Below, piece after piece: positions 11,290 through 22,930 of a stretch of 64,000 nt of DNA. The stretch is taken from positions 62,001-126,000 of the forward strand of contig JAODTK010000333.1 of the NCBI GenBank assembly GCA_026419785.1, in the 5' to 3' direction. This DNA is from Sclerodactyla briareus. Taxonomy: Eukaryota; Echinodermata; Holothuroidea; Dendrochirotida; Sclerodactylidae. Made by a program: the position numbers and the translations under genes. Under the pieces are notes generated by a model. The model saw only the letters and a program-made list of their open reading frames with translations. It did no database searches and was not told where the DNA came from. Every line of letters starts with the position of its first letter. Position 1 is the first letter of the stretch.

Positions 11290-14200
11290 TGAGTTCAGAT
11301 ATATCGTTAATGTACTTGTTTTGTTGATGTACTGTATGGGTATGTAAACCATAGGTTTGAAGAAATTGCCATATAGAAATCATAGAATCACATGTGTAAT
11401 TGTAGCTGTGCATGTAAGTCATCATAATGGCCCATACAATTTTGTAAGTAGCAGGTAATGTGGTGCTGGATCTTGGTTTTACCACCAAATAGTGACACTG
11501 ATAGTATTGAATATAGGGTGAGTCATCATCAAAGATCAGTGTCTTTCGCAGCAGTTCCCTAACAAACCTCCAGTAGTTGCTACAGCTTAAGGGTACATAA
11601 TGATCAATCTAATGTTGTTATATTTTCACTGTTTTGAAAGGAAGCATGTGTTGACAATGTCCATGACTATGACTGAATGAACAGTGTATGAAATTTACTA
11701 CATGATAATCACAAGGGTTTTTTCTTCCACACAAAAATTGGAGGCAGAAAATTTGAAAATGTGTAATTTTATGCATAAATTGTAGCGTGAATCCCAGAAT
11801 GAGGATTTATGGGGAAAACCTCTTTTGATCTGGGGATTCGAGATAGAGGTTATGTGGGTGACTAATGAACAATATTCACACAATATTTCCGATGAGATTC
11901 TGCATTTCTGTGGATTGCCTTCTTGTCACTGTTTTGGAAGGAAGCATGTGTTTACAATTAATGTCATGACTAATGAGCAATGTTTGCCATTTACAACATT
12001 TTTTTTTTCCCAAAGGGACACTCACAAGTACCTACAGATCCTCTCTGAGCACTGGCTATTAGCCACTGTACTCAGATCCTTGTTGTAGTCTTTGTCAGTA
12101 ACTTTTAAGTCCGCTTTGAAGTGGTATCAATTATCTTAATCCTTCCAGTAATCGTCCAATCTCCCTTTTGAATAAATGTGTGATAGATGTTTTTTTTTTT
12201 TTCATATATGGGGGTATGTCTGGTGATACAAGGTACATGCCTCTGTTGATGCATCCCCGCTGGTGAGTATCGACAATAGACTACTTTGAGACTCAATGAG
12301 GTCCTACTTTTGCTCATACTTTTCCGATCATAATCCTACTTTCCCCTACTTTTGCGAAATTCCTACCTACTTTTTTCTCTCCTTTTTTCCATTGGAGCCT
12401 GTCGCATGCCTGAAAACAGCACTTGTACCACACCTGGAAGAAGACTGTTGCTGTCACAGGTTGCATCCTTGGGTGGTAAATCCTGGGAGACGGGTACATT
12501 CCCCCCCCCCACATTTTGAGGATGCCGTGATTGATCTCAATTTTCCGCAGGTTTATTTCCTGGCCATCGTGTGCCTCCCCCCCCCCCCCCCCCTCCCATA
12601 ATGGTGTTGAAACCAGATGTGGCCTACAGTGCTGTTGCCGCAACTTCAGTACAATCGTGAAACCATTTCCAGGCCCTACTACACATCTGAGATTTTCTGG
12701 GCAATATAATTTATGTATACAGTATTCATTTAGTTTGATCCAATGTTATTGCTCGGTGCACCCAATTCCAGATTGGTGGGATTTCATGAAGAGGCTTACA
12801 GGATACAGATCTGAGTGTTGTATATATCATGGAGTAAATAGGGATCAAGGATTGAAAAAAAATGGCCTGTTTTCCTAATTTAGTCTGATAATGTATCTTT
12901 TAGCCGTTGCGTGCAGAGCTGCCAATTAAATTGATTCCTCCTGTTGGCCTCTTCTGTAGTTTATAATCAAACAAATTTACAGATATGTTGCTGTGGCTAT
13001 TTTTCTTTGCTTGCTCATGGACCAGCTCAAATAACACCTCATTACCTTCCACATTTAAGCTACTCATAGTCCCTTTCCTAAACTCTGGTTTTTAATTAAT
13101 GCATCGGGACAATTACATGTATGTCCTATTGTGTACTAACTTGTGCCCCAAAATTGGCAAATGATTGGATAAACAACTGTCCTTTGAACCACTACTTTCA
13201 TGAGATATTAAGTCCTAGTGGCCTACCTGTTAACCTGCTCTTCCACCACATATATGTTAATTTCTTCCCGTTTCTTCTTCTTCTTCTTCGATTTCCTTTC
13301 TTCCAGTTTTTTCTGGAAGAAACTATGTTTTCTTTCAGTTTCCTTCTGGAATAAGATTTTCTTCCAGTTTCTTTCCATGTCCCTGGAAGACATAGGTTTC
13401 TCCCAGGTGTGTTTACCCTGGTATGTGGACCACATAACAGTACCTGGCATTCTGTTGGTAACAAGTATTACTAATTGAGGGGGACATTCCTTTCCCTTCA
13501 CCCTTCCGCTTCAGGATGAGGCGATCCAACCTTGTCCCGGCCCCTCACCAGTGTGGCTGTGTATGACCCAGAATATTCTGATTAGTCACAGTTATGTAGA
13601 TCGTGTAGCGGTGTGTTTTATTCGGTTGAAAACATGATTAACAAGCCTGCTTGGTAATTATGCGTCATGCCTCGATTAATAAATGATTATAACGCTGCCC
13701 GTGTGAGCAGCTCTGTGCATGACAACACGACAAACAGATGGGTAAACTGTAAAAACTGTCACACATCAAGGTCTTGCAGATAACTACTGTGTCGCACTAT
13801 TATAGGCTGACAGTTTGTCACTCGTTCATCTCTATGGATGGGGATGTATATGCAATGGAACTTAATGAAAAATAGAGAGTAGAAAGGGATGTGAGAGGTT
13901 GCAAGGATCTGAGACATTATTTCCTGCTTGATTCCCAAGAGGGGGGTGGAGGGGGGAGATGGCCACTGCCCAGAATATTGTGAAAATTCCATGAGAGATT
14001 ATCCAATTCTGGAGGAAGGGGATATATTTCCCAGCCCCCACCCCACCCCTGAACAGGGTTGACACACGTGGCAAAGCTGGCATATGAACAGGCCCGGTCT
14101 TTGGCGTCCTTAAATTCCCTCAGGCAGTTTACACCTCAAAAATTTGTGTCTAAAAAGGAAAGGATGGAGAGAAGGTGACAAGATCTGTATGTAAGTCAGA

Positions 14201-15740
14201 ATTTTTCATGAATATCTACCCTTTGTTAGTCCACCTCTCAAATGTTCATCTCATTGTTCCTCAAATTGGTCCACATCAGCTCACCTCTCGAGCCCCCATT
14301 CCCACTTTTCTCTCAAACCCACACTGTCCTAATTCTTTCCTTTCACTACCTCAATTGTGCCCCTACATCCACCCTTCAGTTCCCATAGTTCCACCCCTAC
14401 CTCGTTTTGTCTCCTTAATTTACCCATACTGCTTGCCCCCTCTTCGACACCACTCTAGTGTCTTCCATCGGACCATTCGAAACTCCCGCCCCTCCAGTTC
14501 CCTGCTGTATACCCCCCCCCCCCCCCCACCACACCCCTCCTACCTTGCAATTTAACAAACAAATTCTTCCAAGCAATGCATTGGGGAGTGCTAGCTTAAA
14601 GCTTCATTCAGCCATTGCATCTTCGAGAAAAAAAAAAGCATCAATGATATTGAAAATGAATGCCTGTTCGATACCTCATTTTCCAAGGAGAACTTCTGTC
14701 AAAATTACAGCACTCAAATCATTTCTACTTTGGCGAAAATGGTGATCAGTTCGTGAATTTAAAAAACGGCCGACCGTACAAATATATTCGTTTCACCACA
14801 GTGACCAGTACACGAAATTACAAATTTTACCTAATACCATCGTTTCAACGGTTTTTTTTTTTCAATTGTAGTTTTTACACAGTCAATAGGCTACAATAGA
14901 TTACTACAGTATGGATAGCCTCTTAGCTGGAAAGGAGGACCTGGAATAAAGGCTGAATGGAACTCCAAATGTGTCTAAGAGACTATTTGAATAACACACA
15001 TGTGTCAAAGGGTTGTTAATAATTACCCATCTACCAAGAAAGGCTTTGTTCTCCCAGACATCTGTTTTGTTCACCTAGATGTAATTCACCTATCAGTCAT
15101 TCATGCAAACAATCAGTTTCACTTTCCTCCCTGTGTGATATCCTTCCCAACCAAGTCTCTCCTGATTCTGTGAACCTTTCACCTGCTGGGGTTATAGCTA
15201 TGAGCTGTGGGTACTTCCCCTAACACGCTCTATACTGACCATGACATCATGAGTAATTACAGCTCCTGAACTTATGAATGAGAAACTGAGACTAGCCAGT
15301 AGGGTGATTGTGATCCTGATGACGTTAATTTCTGTCATCACCTTAACTTGGCAGAGGAATGTGATTGACTGAGGTAAGTAGGCCTCATTAATTTTAATTG
15401 TACCAGGAAGTTCAAACTATTTCTGGCTAGCAAAGCAATATGTTGTGAAATCTGTAAGTAGTACAAGGAGCATGTGACTTTTATTTTTGACATCTTTATG
15501 AGTGAATGTATATTATGGTCAGGTAGGCTGTTTCGAGGAAACAGAAGAGCTGAGGGGAGTGTAGGGAGAAGTTGCGTTTTTGTTTTGGTTGTGTGGTAAA
15601 TACATAATATTAATAACAAGCATTCCTGTGCCATACCTGCTTGAGAGTTGTTTGTTATTAACTGCGGTGCTTCTACACTAGCAAAGAGACATCCACAACC
15701 TAAAGGTCCCGAAAGCGTGATAGGTGTAAATCTTCTGTAT
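11290..15740. other. No gene recognised; simple repeats and pyrimidine/purine tracts
   Basis: Contains poly-C tracts (12505, 12578-12594, 14514-14528), a TTCTTC/TTTCC-rich patch at 13265-13380 and a pyrimidine-biased stretch at 14210-14540. The CCTACTTTT repeat family appears at 12296-12385. Open frames here are compositional by-products of these tracts. Confidence 0.5.
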
Positions 15741-15747
15741 CGTAGAC

Positions 15748-15829
15748 TAGAGCGTGATGAGGAAAATGAAGGACTTCAACACAAAGATGTTAGAGCAACA
15801 CCAGCAGGAAGATTGTTTGTCTAAGAAGG
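15748..15829 (+). CDS. Possible short exon with strong donor, unassigned
   Basis: The open frame MRKMKDFNTKMLEQHQQEDC LSKK ends exactly at AAG followed by GTAAGT (15830). The acceptor side (TAGACTAG before AGCGTG) is weak. The composition is coding-like, but there is no recognised family or partner exon. It could be an isolated exon of an unknown plus-strand gene, or chance. Confidence 0.22.
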
Positions 15830-17779
15830 TAAGTGATTCTTCAGCGCTTCTACATTTGCAACACATCGACACATGAATAATGTTGAAGGGAAATTGTCTT
15901 CTGGTAGCAACTGGCGAACTCGCGACGATGTCCTCCTCATGCAATCTCAACGAAAAACATTTTTTTTTTCAATTCAACAGTGATGCCGTATATTGTCACT
16001 ATGCTATGTCAAAGCAAACCTCTTAATATACCATGCAAATGAAAAGGTCCATTATTCTGCAGGTGTTGTGACACAATATTTTTATATACCTTTTTAATGT
16101 TAATAATACAAAAACGAGAGGCTCTAATTTGAGATGGGATTGTGAAATGCGCTCTTTTCATCCATGTCAGTTTCAAGGCACTCTGCTTCAACCTTGAGTG
16201 TGAGTTTAAACTATCACAGGCAAATGGCACTGTCCATTCTTCATGAATAGTTTAGAGATGATAATACCTTCTTGAATGGCATCTTTTGAATTGTAATATA
16301 GAACACTGGGATTGCCAGTTGGTACAAACATTGCCAGAACATGAATAATGGGTAGAGTGGAAGATAGAGGAGGATCATTGGGCTGGGGAAGGGGGGTGGG
16401 GGGGTGAGGCAGGTGAGGGATGAGTCCTACACAGTAACTTTGGGGGGGGGGGGAGTTTCCCCCATTATTTTTACCAGTGTTGCTCAAGCATGGGTGGCCT
16501 CAGGGGGAGTAGTGGATATTTCTCGGATTTCAACTTTTAAAACTTGTATTCATGATATCAGTACCTTGGAATTATGGGAAATAAAATGAGAAGCAACACT
16601 GGGGACTGTCCCTTTCCCCCCCCCCCCCAATTCATTTCAAAGAAGCTTTGCTACGATGAGATTGTAACCCAGGCATTTAGAGGCACTATCGGATACTACA
16701 GATCTAAATAGATCACTATCTTTATGCTCCACATAGCCTGCCTGGAACAACCAGAGCACTGTAATCCCTAAACGACAAGATTGGAAAATCTTATTCCAAG
16801 ATGGACTGCCTTTGACGTAAGATGGGATTAAAATAAAAGTCTGTGAATTGGAGGTACCTACTGTAGGTTTGCACAGTGACGTAGCTATGGGAGCATGGGG
16901 TGCCCTGCAGAAAGGCGTTGAACTGTATTCTTATATAAAGAGGGAGAAATACCAGGAATTGTGCCTCCAGGGGAGGTCTGTGCTTTCCCCTCCCCCCCCC
17001 CCTCTCCCACTGTCACCCAGTAATCAAACATTCATGGGGATGTCACCAATTGTGCATTGCATATTAGCAGGAGATCATGAAAAAGAACCCAGCACCTCAC
17101 AACTAAGAGATCTTGTGGGCTCCTTGCTCTGCTGTTCTTCAGTGGGATGTTCAATTTTATCTGAAAATATGGATCTCTTCACTCTCACTATTGTGAGTGA
17201 ACCCCCCCCCTCCCCCCCCCCCCACCATCCCAGCTAGTTTGCTTAAGATCATATTCGTTTCTTGTCCAAGTAGCTTCTGAGCTGACTGTTGCACATTATT
17301 TTTAACAAGAGCTGCTAAATATAAATACCGGGGGCATTCTCCAAAAATTTACTATGTAGGAAAAAAAAACGTAAAAAGGCATATCAAGTATTAGGGGGAG
17401 GGGAATTACCTATCCCCCTCCCCAGGGTCATTACCCTTAATTATGAGGTTTAAGCTAAGAGTGTGAATGCATTCAGAACAGTCCTGATTTATTTTCCAGG
17501 AATTGTGGGCTAATTCTTTAAGCATCTGGGTTGTTCTTCTCTTTTGAGATGTTGTGGCTCCAGGGTCTCTCATGAGGATTTTGTCCTTCCTGACCCCTTT
17601 TTTCACTGAACTAAACTAAGAAGAACAATCTGGTAGAACACCAATACCACAACCAGACCAGAGAAGTAACTCTGTCTGTAGGGTACAGTGTCCTGCCTAT
17701 TTTATACGCCTATAAAGTGCTTGGGGCGCCCTCTAATCCACTGGAAAAGTGGGTCATAGGTGGGACCGGTCCTGCCCAG

Positions 17780-17900
17780 TGTTCAGGTATGATAGGAATG
17801 GTGTTTTGGAGTTTAGGGGTGTCATAGGAGCTGGTGTTCAGGGGTGTCATAGGAATAGTGTTCACTGTTAAGGGGTGTCACAGGAGGTATTTAGGGGTGG
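17780..17900 (+). repeat. Diverged short tandem repeat
   Basis: Phrases of the type AGGGGTGTCATAGGA followed by a GTGTTCA-like segment recur at least four times with period about 35-40 bases. Confidence 0.55.
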
Positions 17901-19416
17901 CATTAATGGCAAATTCATTGTTTGCAACCAGACCAAAGCGAGTAAATTCCATGATATGTTTGTCCCACAACCAGTCTACTCTGCCCTGTTTTGTCCTGCC
18001 CTCTGATCAACCCCTGAAACCTCCCCCCCCCTCCCCTCTCGCTGTGCCATTCCTCACTCCCTTCCTAGCGGTTTCATTACAGTGCCCGTCATTGCTACAA
18101 GTTGACCTTTGCATGTGGTGATTCAACCAGATATATCTGAATGTTTTTGTTGCCATGCCTGTGAGTGCTTATATACAACCTTTCTGATCAGTGATTTCCC
18201 CTGGGTGTATAAGGGTTGATGCTCCTGTAAATTGTTTAAAATTTCTGTTGGTTGGGCTCAGCAATGATCGACAACATCATAATCATTCTAAATTGAGTGT
18301 TTTTAATAACCTCTGGTTGTTTTCTCAGTGGATCATTAATGTATGTGACACTACATAGTACATAGGTGTATCCAGGAATTTCCATGGTGTTGTCAGGCAA
18401 GATAGAATTGATCACTTTTCTTGAGAGGGTCTGGAGAGAAGGAGTGCATCCTCACACTTATTTTGCTTTTGAAAGGAGGTAGAGTTGCAAAATAGTGCTA
18501 TCGTTTTTTTCCAAACAGTTTCAATATCGGTGACTCCCAATACTGCGTGCCTGTTGTGCGCACCTCAAATCCACTACTTGTACATAGCATAATACTTGAT
18601 GATCATGTGTGGGGTCAGAGTTAAAGGTCAGGCCCCCACTCACCAACTGTTTGACTTTTGGAACCATATTAGAGCAAGCTAAAAGTGGAGGTGATATAGC
18701 TAGAAGAAATAAATTCCTAGTATTCACGGTCTCTGCTGATGGTGCATTTCTGCTTGAAAACCATTCAGGCTACTCCTTTACTCCAAAAGAAGCATGTGAC
18801 TCAACTTGTACGTAATCTTTGGGACTTTGGTAAGTGACACCAAATAGATCATGTTACGATCACCAGGATTGTTCCATCACTCCAGGATATGTGGTCCGAT
18901 CTCACCAAGAATAGCAGCCAGGAATCACCATATTGACACACTTCCTCTTTTGTGGTATAGTTAACAGCATCAGGCCAACTCTCACCTCTATGGTCACGGG
19001 TACCTGGATTGTTTCCAGGAACATAGGCACGTAAAGACTAGGGTGGGTGGCCGGAGGGCATACATGCAGTGGCATCACCGAGTGCGGGAATCTGAAGCAC
19101 ATGTCCCTCTCCCCTCTGGAAGTTGTGTGTCCCTCCCCTTCCCCTCCCCCTTTAAATGAAATGTGGGGTTTGAAAAATGTCCATATCAAGTAACAATAAT
19201 CCTGACCCCTGCAGCATTGGTTTAGCTGGGACTGGTAAGTATTTTTTTTTTTTTTGTTTTTTTTGAAAATTTCTTCTTGAAACTCTCTCCAGGATTTGCA
19301 TTCTCAACCAGATCCCACAAGGTTCCCGACCCAAATCCAACTGAAACCTTTTCTCCTTCAGTGCCCCCCTCCCCACCCCAAACTGATAGTCAACCCCTCT
19401 TCACCCCAAATTGAAT

Positions 19417-19419
<3 letters not shown>

Positions 19420-19469
<50 letters not shown>
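19420..19469 (+). repeat. Poly-C tract of 50 bases
   Basis: Fifty uninterrupted C bases, followed by ACACACA. This is the longest of many poly-C/poly-G runs in the window. Its exact length is likely unreliable in any assembly. Confidence 0.9.
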
Positions 19470-22264
19470 ACACACAAACTGAGGAGCCTGGCAAGACTAC
19501 TGTATACATGCTCTCCACCTTCTGCCATGGTGATTTGTTTAGCACCTGTAATCCCTCATGGTGTCCAGGGCATAACATAATAATTTCCTCATATTTCCAT
19601 TTCATGTCTGGAGAATCCCACTCCCATCAGCGCCATTCGTCCTGGCAGAACCCAACCACTAGACACCCAAATTATTAAATTGGTCTGTTCCCCTCTCCAA
19701 GGTTGAAAATCCCAATCATCCAATATCATGTACCATTAGATAGGTTCTCTTGCACCTCAACGGGTCCAGGACAAAACCAGGACAATAGAGCTTCCGCCTC
19801 CCTTAGTTTCTGGAGCTCTCCCTCATTCCAGTCCATTTCTCATCAATAGCCCTCTTCCCCCCCGCCACCAGGCAGCTAGGAGTCAAGGATTAGCCAGTCG
19901 CCCTTTCTTACCCTCCCTCCTTCCCCCCTCTACAGTACCAAACATTGTTACAGCTGGTGCCTGCATGCTTCACTCTGCCCCAGGTAACGTAGGCATCCCT
20001 CCACTCCACCACTGGCTTAAGTGCCTGGGCCTGGTTGTGCCCCCCACTCGAACCACTTCCTTATGCCACCCATAGACTGTCCCCTACCAGTGTGTGAACT
20101 CCACAATTTGTTCTGAACTCTGATTGGGTTCAACACCCTCATCAGGTATTCACCTTTGAGGCCTCCCATTCAGAGCTGCTAGCCCGGCAGAACCCTATTG
20201 AGATTACTGGAGGTCTTCTCTCAGCAGGTACAATTGGTTACAAAGGAGTCTCTCTTGGTGCTTTATTATCAACAGTTATATACACAGTGGGAACTTTTAT
20301 TGTGTAGTGTAGCTGGGACTGGTGATCAATACCACTGTCTGACAGGAATCATACTCTAACCAATGGTCAACCCCAGTTGTCATGCCCCCCCCCAAAAAAT
20401 CATTCCGTGGAACTTTAAGGAAGTCAAGTGTGTAATTGTGTGTTGCAAATCCAATGGTCTTCGTGTCGTCCAAGCTACTCTAGTAACCTATTTGGGTCCC
20501 AATGACAGTGTGATTTTATCACTGTTCATGTAGTTGTTACTGGTTGGTTCCTTGTAGTGTCAATTTGTGGGAGTATCGGTGGCTATATTGGTGAAAATTC
20601 TAACCATTGGGATCTTTTCGTTTTGGCTAACTGTCGGCTCAGACTCTAAGCTACCTGGCACAGGTGCGTTACTGTGGATGGATATTTCAGCGCTGTGCAG
20701 ATTGCCAATTGCTTGGTCATTTATTTTCCATATTTGCCCGTTGCAAAACCAGTGGTTTTCCATTCTAGTCAAACAGGGCCCAACATGATTGATATGTTTT
20801 ATATGTGCCCAAGTTGTTGTCAGTGAGCTTGGTGGTGTTTATTTTAACCAGTTACAAGTCCTGTTGCATTCCTGTTGCCTAGAGGCCTCTCTGCCTCCCT
20901 TGGAGTGGATATTCTCTGATTTTGACCAGGTGCAGTAGTACAGCTGTCATTTATAAACAACTCCCGACATCTATTACACCACCTGGAATTTTGTGGGTTT
21001 TGCCCCCTTTTTGGTGAGTGGAATTGGGTGTTTGGGAGTATTTTCTTAAACTTGTGATTTGAGTTTAGGTGTGTTTGGGAATTCAAAGAACTTGGCCTGA
21101 TGGGTTAACTAGCATTGACAAAGTGCCAGCATCAGACTCTTCAGTACATTCCTGGTCCTATTCTTGGAAAGTGAAAGTATAGCACCACTTGTGGAATATT
21201 TATTATCACTGAAACTCAACAAACCTCTCGTACTCCTTCGTAGTGAGAGTTCATGTTTAACTCGGTTTGTATATACTTTGCCTTCCGGAGACAATTTCGC
21301 CAGTGGACAAAACGCCACACATGTCCTTTCAGTTGCAGTTAATTAATGATTTTTCAACTAATTATTTCACTCCATGTTCAGAACTCTGACGTCCTTTTAA
21401 CTTTGGTGTAATTTCGTAACATATCTGCTTTTATTTTCGTTCTCCGAGGGGATTTCACACGTCCTGGTGCCCTATAAATACAAAATTACTCAGAGATGCC
21501 ATATCGTAATGGATATGTTCAACTTCCTCAATGGAGCGTAAATCATGCCTCCCCATTCGTTCCGGGACATAGCTTATCAAAACGAGCAGCGGACGACAGG
21601 CATGAGCGAGTGAAGTTTAAAAAACAACATTAATTTGTGCGTGGTTATGATCTTCGTGGACGTTTGCAGTACAGTTTGTGTAGTGAATTCACAAATTTTT
21701 TAACCAATAAAAACATAGTAATCAATAACATTATCAGACTGTTGATTTCATGAGGTGTACTAGTATTCCTATTTGAGGACATTGGCAAGATTTTAAATTG
21801 ATAATCAGAGTATGCAACTTGGAAAGGATCAACTCCAGTTCATTGTGGGTTTTTAATGTGCAGTTTCCGCCTTGTCAAGTTGGGTTCAACTATCATTTTC
21901 ACGCAAAAGCTGGCAAGGGAGGTTTCCTGTTCTACAGGATAGTGATTACCAAATGAGTAACTGGTAGTAGCGTTGGGTTCTGCTGGAAACTGAAAGACCT
22001 CCGTGCAAAATGCGAAGACAACTTGTAACTCTTTTTGTTTGTATTCAGTAGTGGACTTAGAGCAAGAAAGGAATAAAAATGAAAGGGAAATTAGGTTATG
22101 CTTGTTTTACAAACAGGTTTACAAACTCGTGAATTTTGCGTAGCTGGACAAAGGAGTGGACGTGATGACTATTTGAAAAGGAAAACATAGTTTTTGAGGA
22201 GTGACGGAACTGTCCATCCGGTACAGTATGCTGAAATTGGACGAAGGCGGCTGCTCCAAACTTC

Positions 22265-22930
22265 CTGAAAACACAACAACAATTCAGGAAGCCTGCACGG
22301 TAGCAGCAGTCCAGATAGCGGAGTATACATACTGGATAATAACAACCATACTTCAACCAGGTAGCGTGGAGGAAGACAGTTTGTTTGTTGGGTGGGTGGT
22401 GGATGGGGTGGGTGGGGTTTTTTTTGTCGTGGTGGCTGGGTGGGTGCATGGGAGGATGGGGTGGAGTGTCTCCAACTACCAGAATACCTGAACACGAACA
22501 ATAACCTTTAGGCAGCCTCACGGCAGCAGCAGTACAGACAGTGGAGTATAATGTACATATGGATAAAACAACCATAACCTACACTAATGTGAGTAAAAAG
22601 AGAGACGATCTGATGGTAGGGGGTGGGCAGGGGGTGGGTTGGGGTGGTGAGGTCCAACTACATGACACCAACAATTCCAGGCAGCCTCCCAAAGGCATCA
22701 TCTACAGTTGATGATTATCACATAATGAATAATACAGTATAACCATACGTTTGATGAAGTGAAGGGCGGTGGGTGGTACACTGTGCAGGAGGGGTGGTTA
22801 AGAGGCCGAGGTTGGCCATGGAGGCTGATAGTGGTGAGATGGGTGGGGGGGGTGCTGCCCAGGTAGGTGAAGGGAGAGTTGTTGCGTGGTGGGTGTAGCA
22901 GGACAGATGACGGTGGAAGGTGTTGTGCTG
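22265..22930 (+). repeat. Three diverged tandem units with G-rich arms
   Basis: Units begin with AACACAACAACAATTCAGG (about 22269), AACACGAACAATAACCTTTAGG (about 22492) and ACACCAACAATTCCAGG (about 22664). Each continues with a (C)AGCAGCAGTAC/CAGATAG-like phrase, then ACAACCATA, then a GGGTGGGTGG-rich arm. The GT-rich arms carry many closely spaced G-triplets. Confidence 0.65.

Larger units (their letters stand above)
15830..22260. other. No gene recognised; many G/C homopolymers
   Basis: Long stretch without supported genes. It contains a poly-G tract near 16441, poly-C tracts at 16617, 16990, 17204-17223 and 18025, the 50-C run at 19420-19469, and a diverged tandem GGGGTGTCATAGGA repeat at 17780-17900. 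A CpG-richer patch lies near 21270-21610. Confidence 0.5.

Noticed and set aside
16868-17235. Possible hAT element starting CAGTGACGTAGCTATGGG and ending CCCAGCTA
   Set aside because: The right end lacks the last bases of the inverted repeat and the flanking GTTTGC match is only six bases and offset; boundaries cannot be supported.
22096-22575. The longest open frame in the window (159 codons, minus strand)
   Set aside because: It crosses the tandem G/C-rich units at 22.3-22.9 kb, the proline/histidine-rich part is repeat-derived, and no family or splice support is seen.
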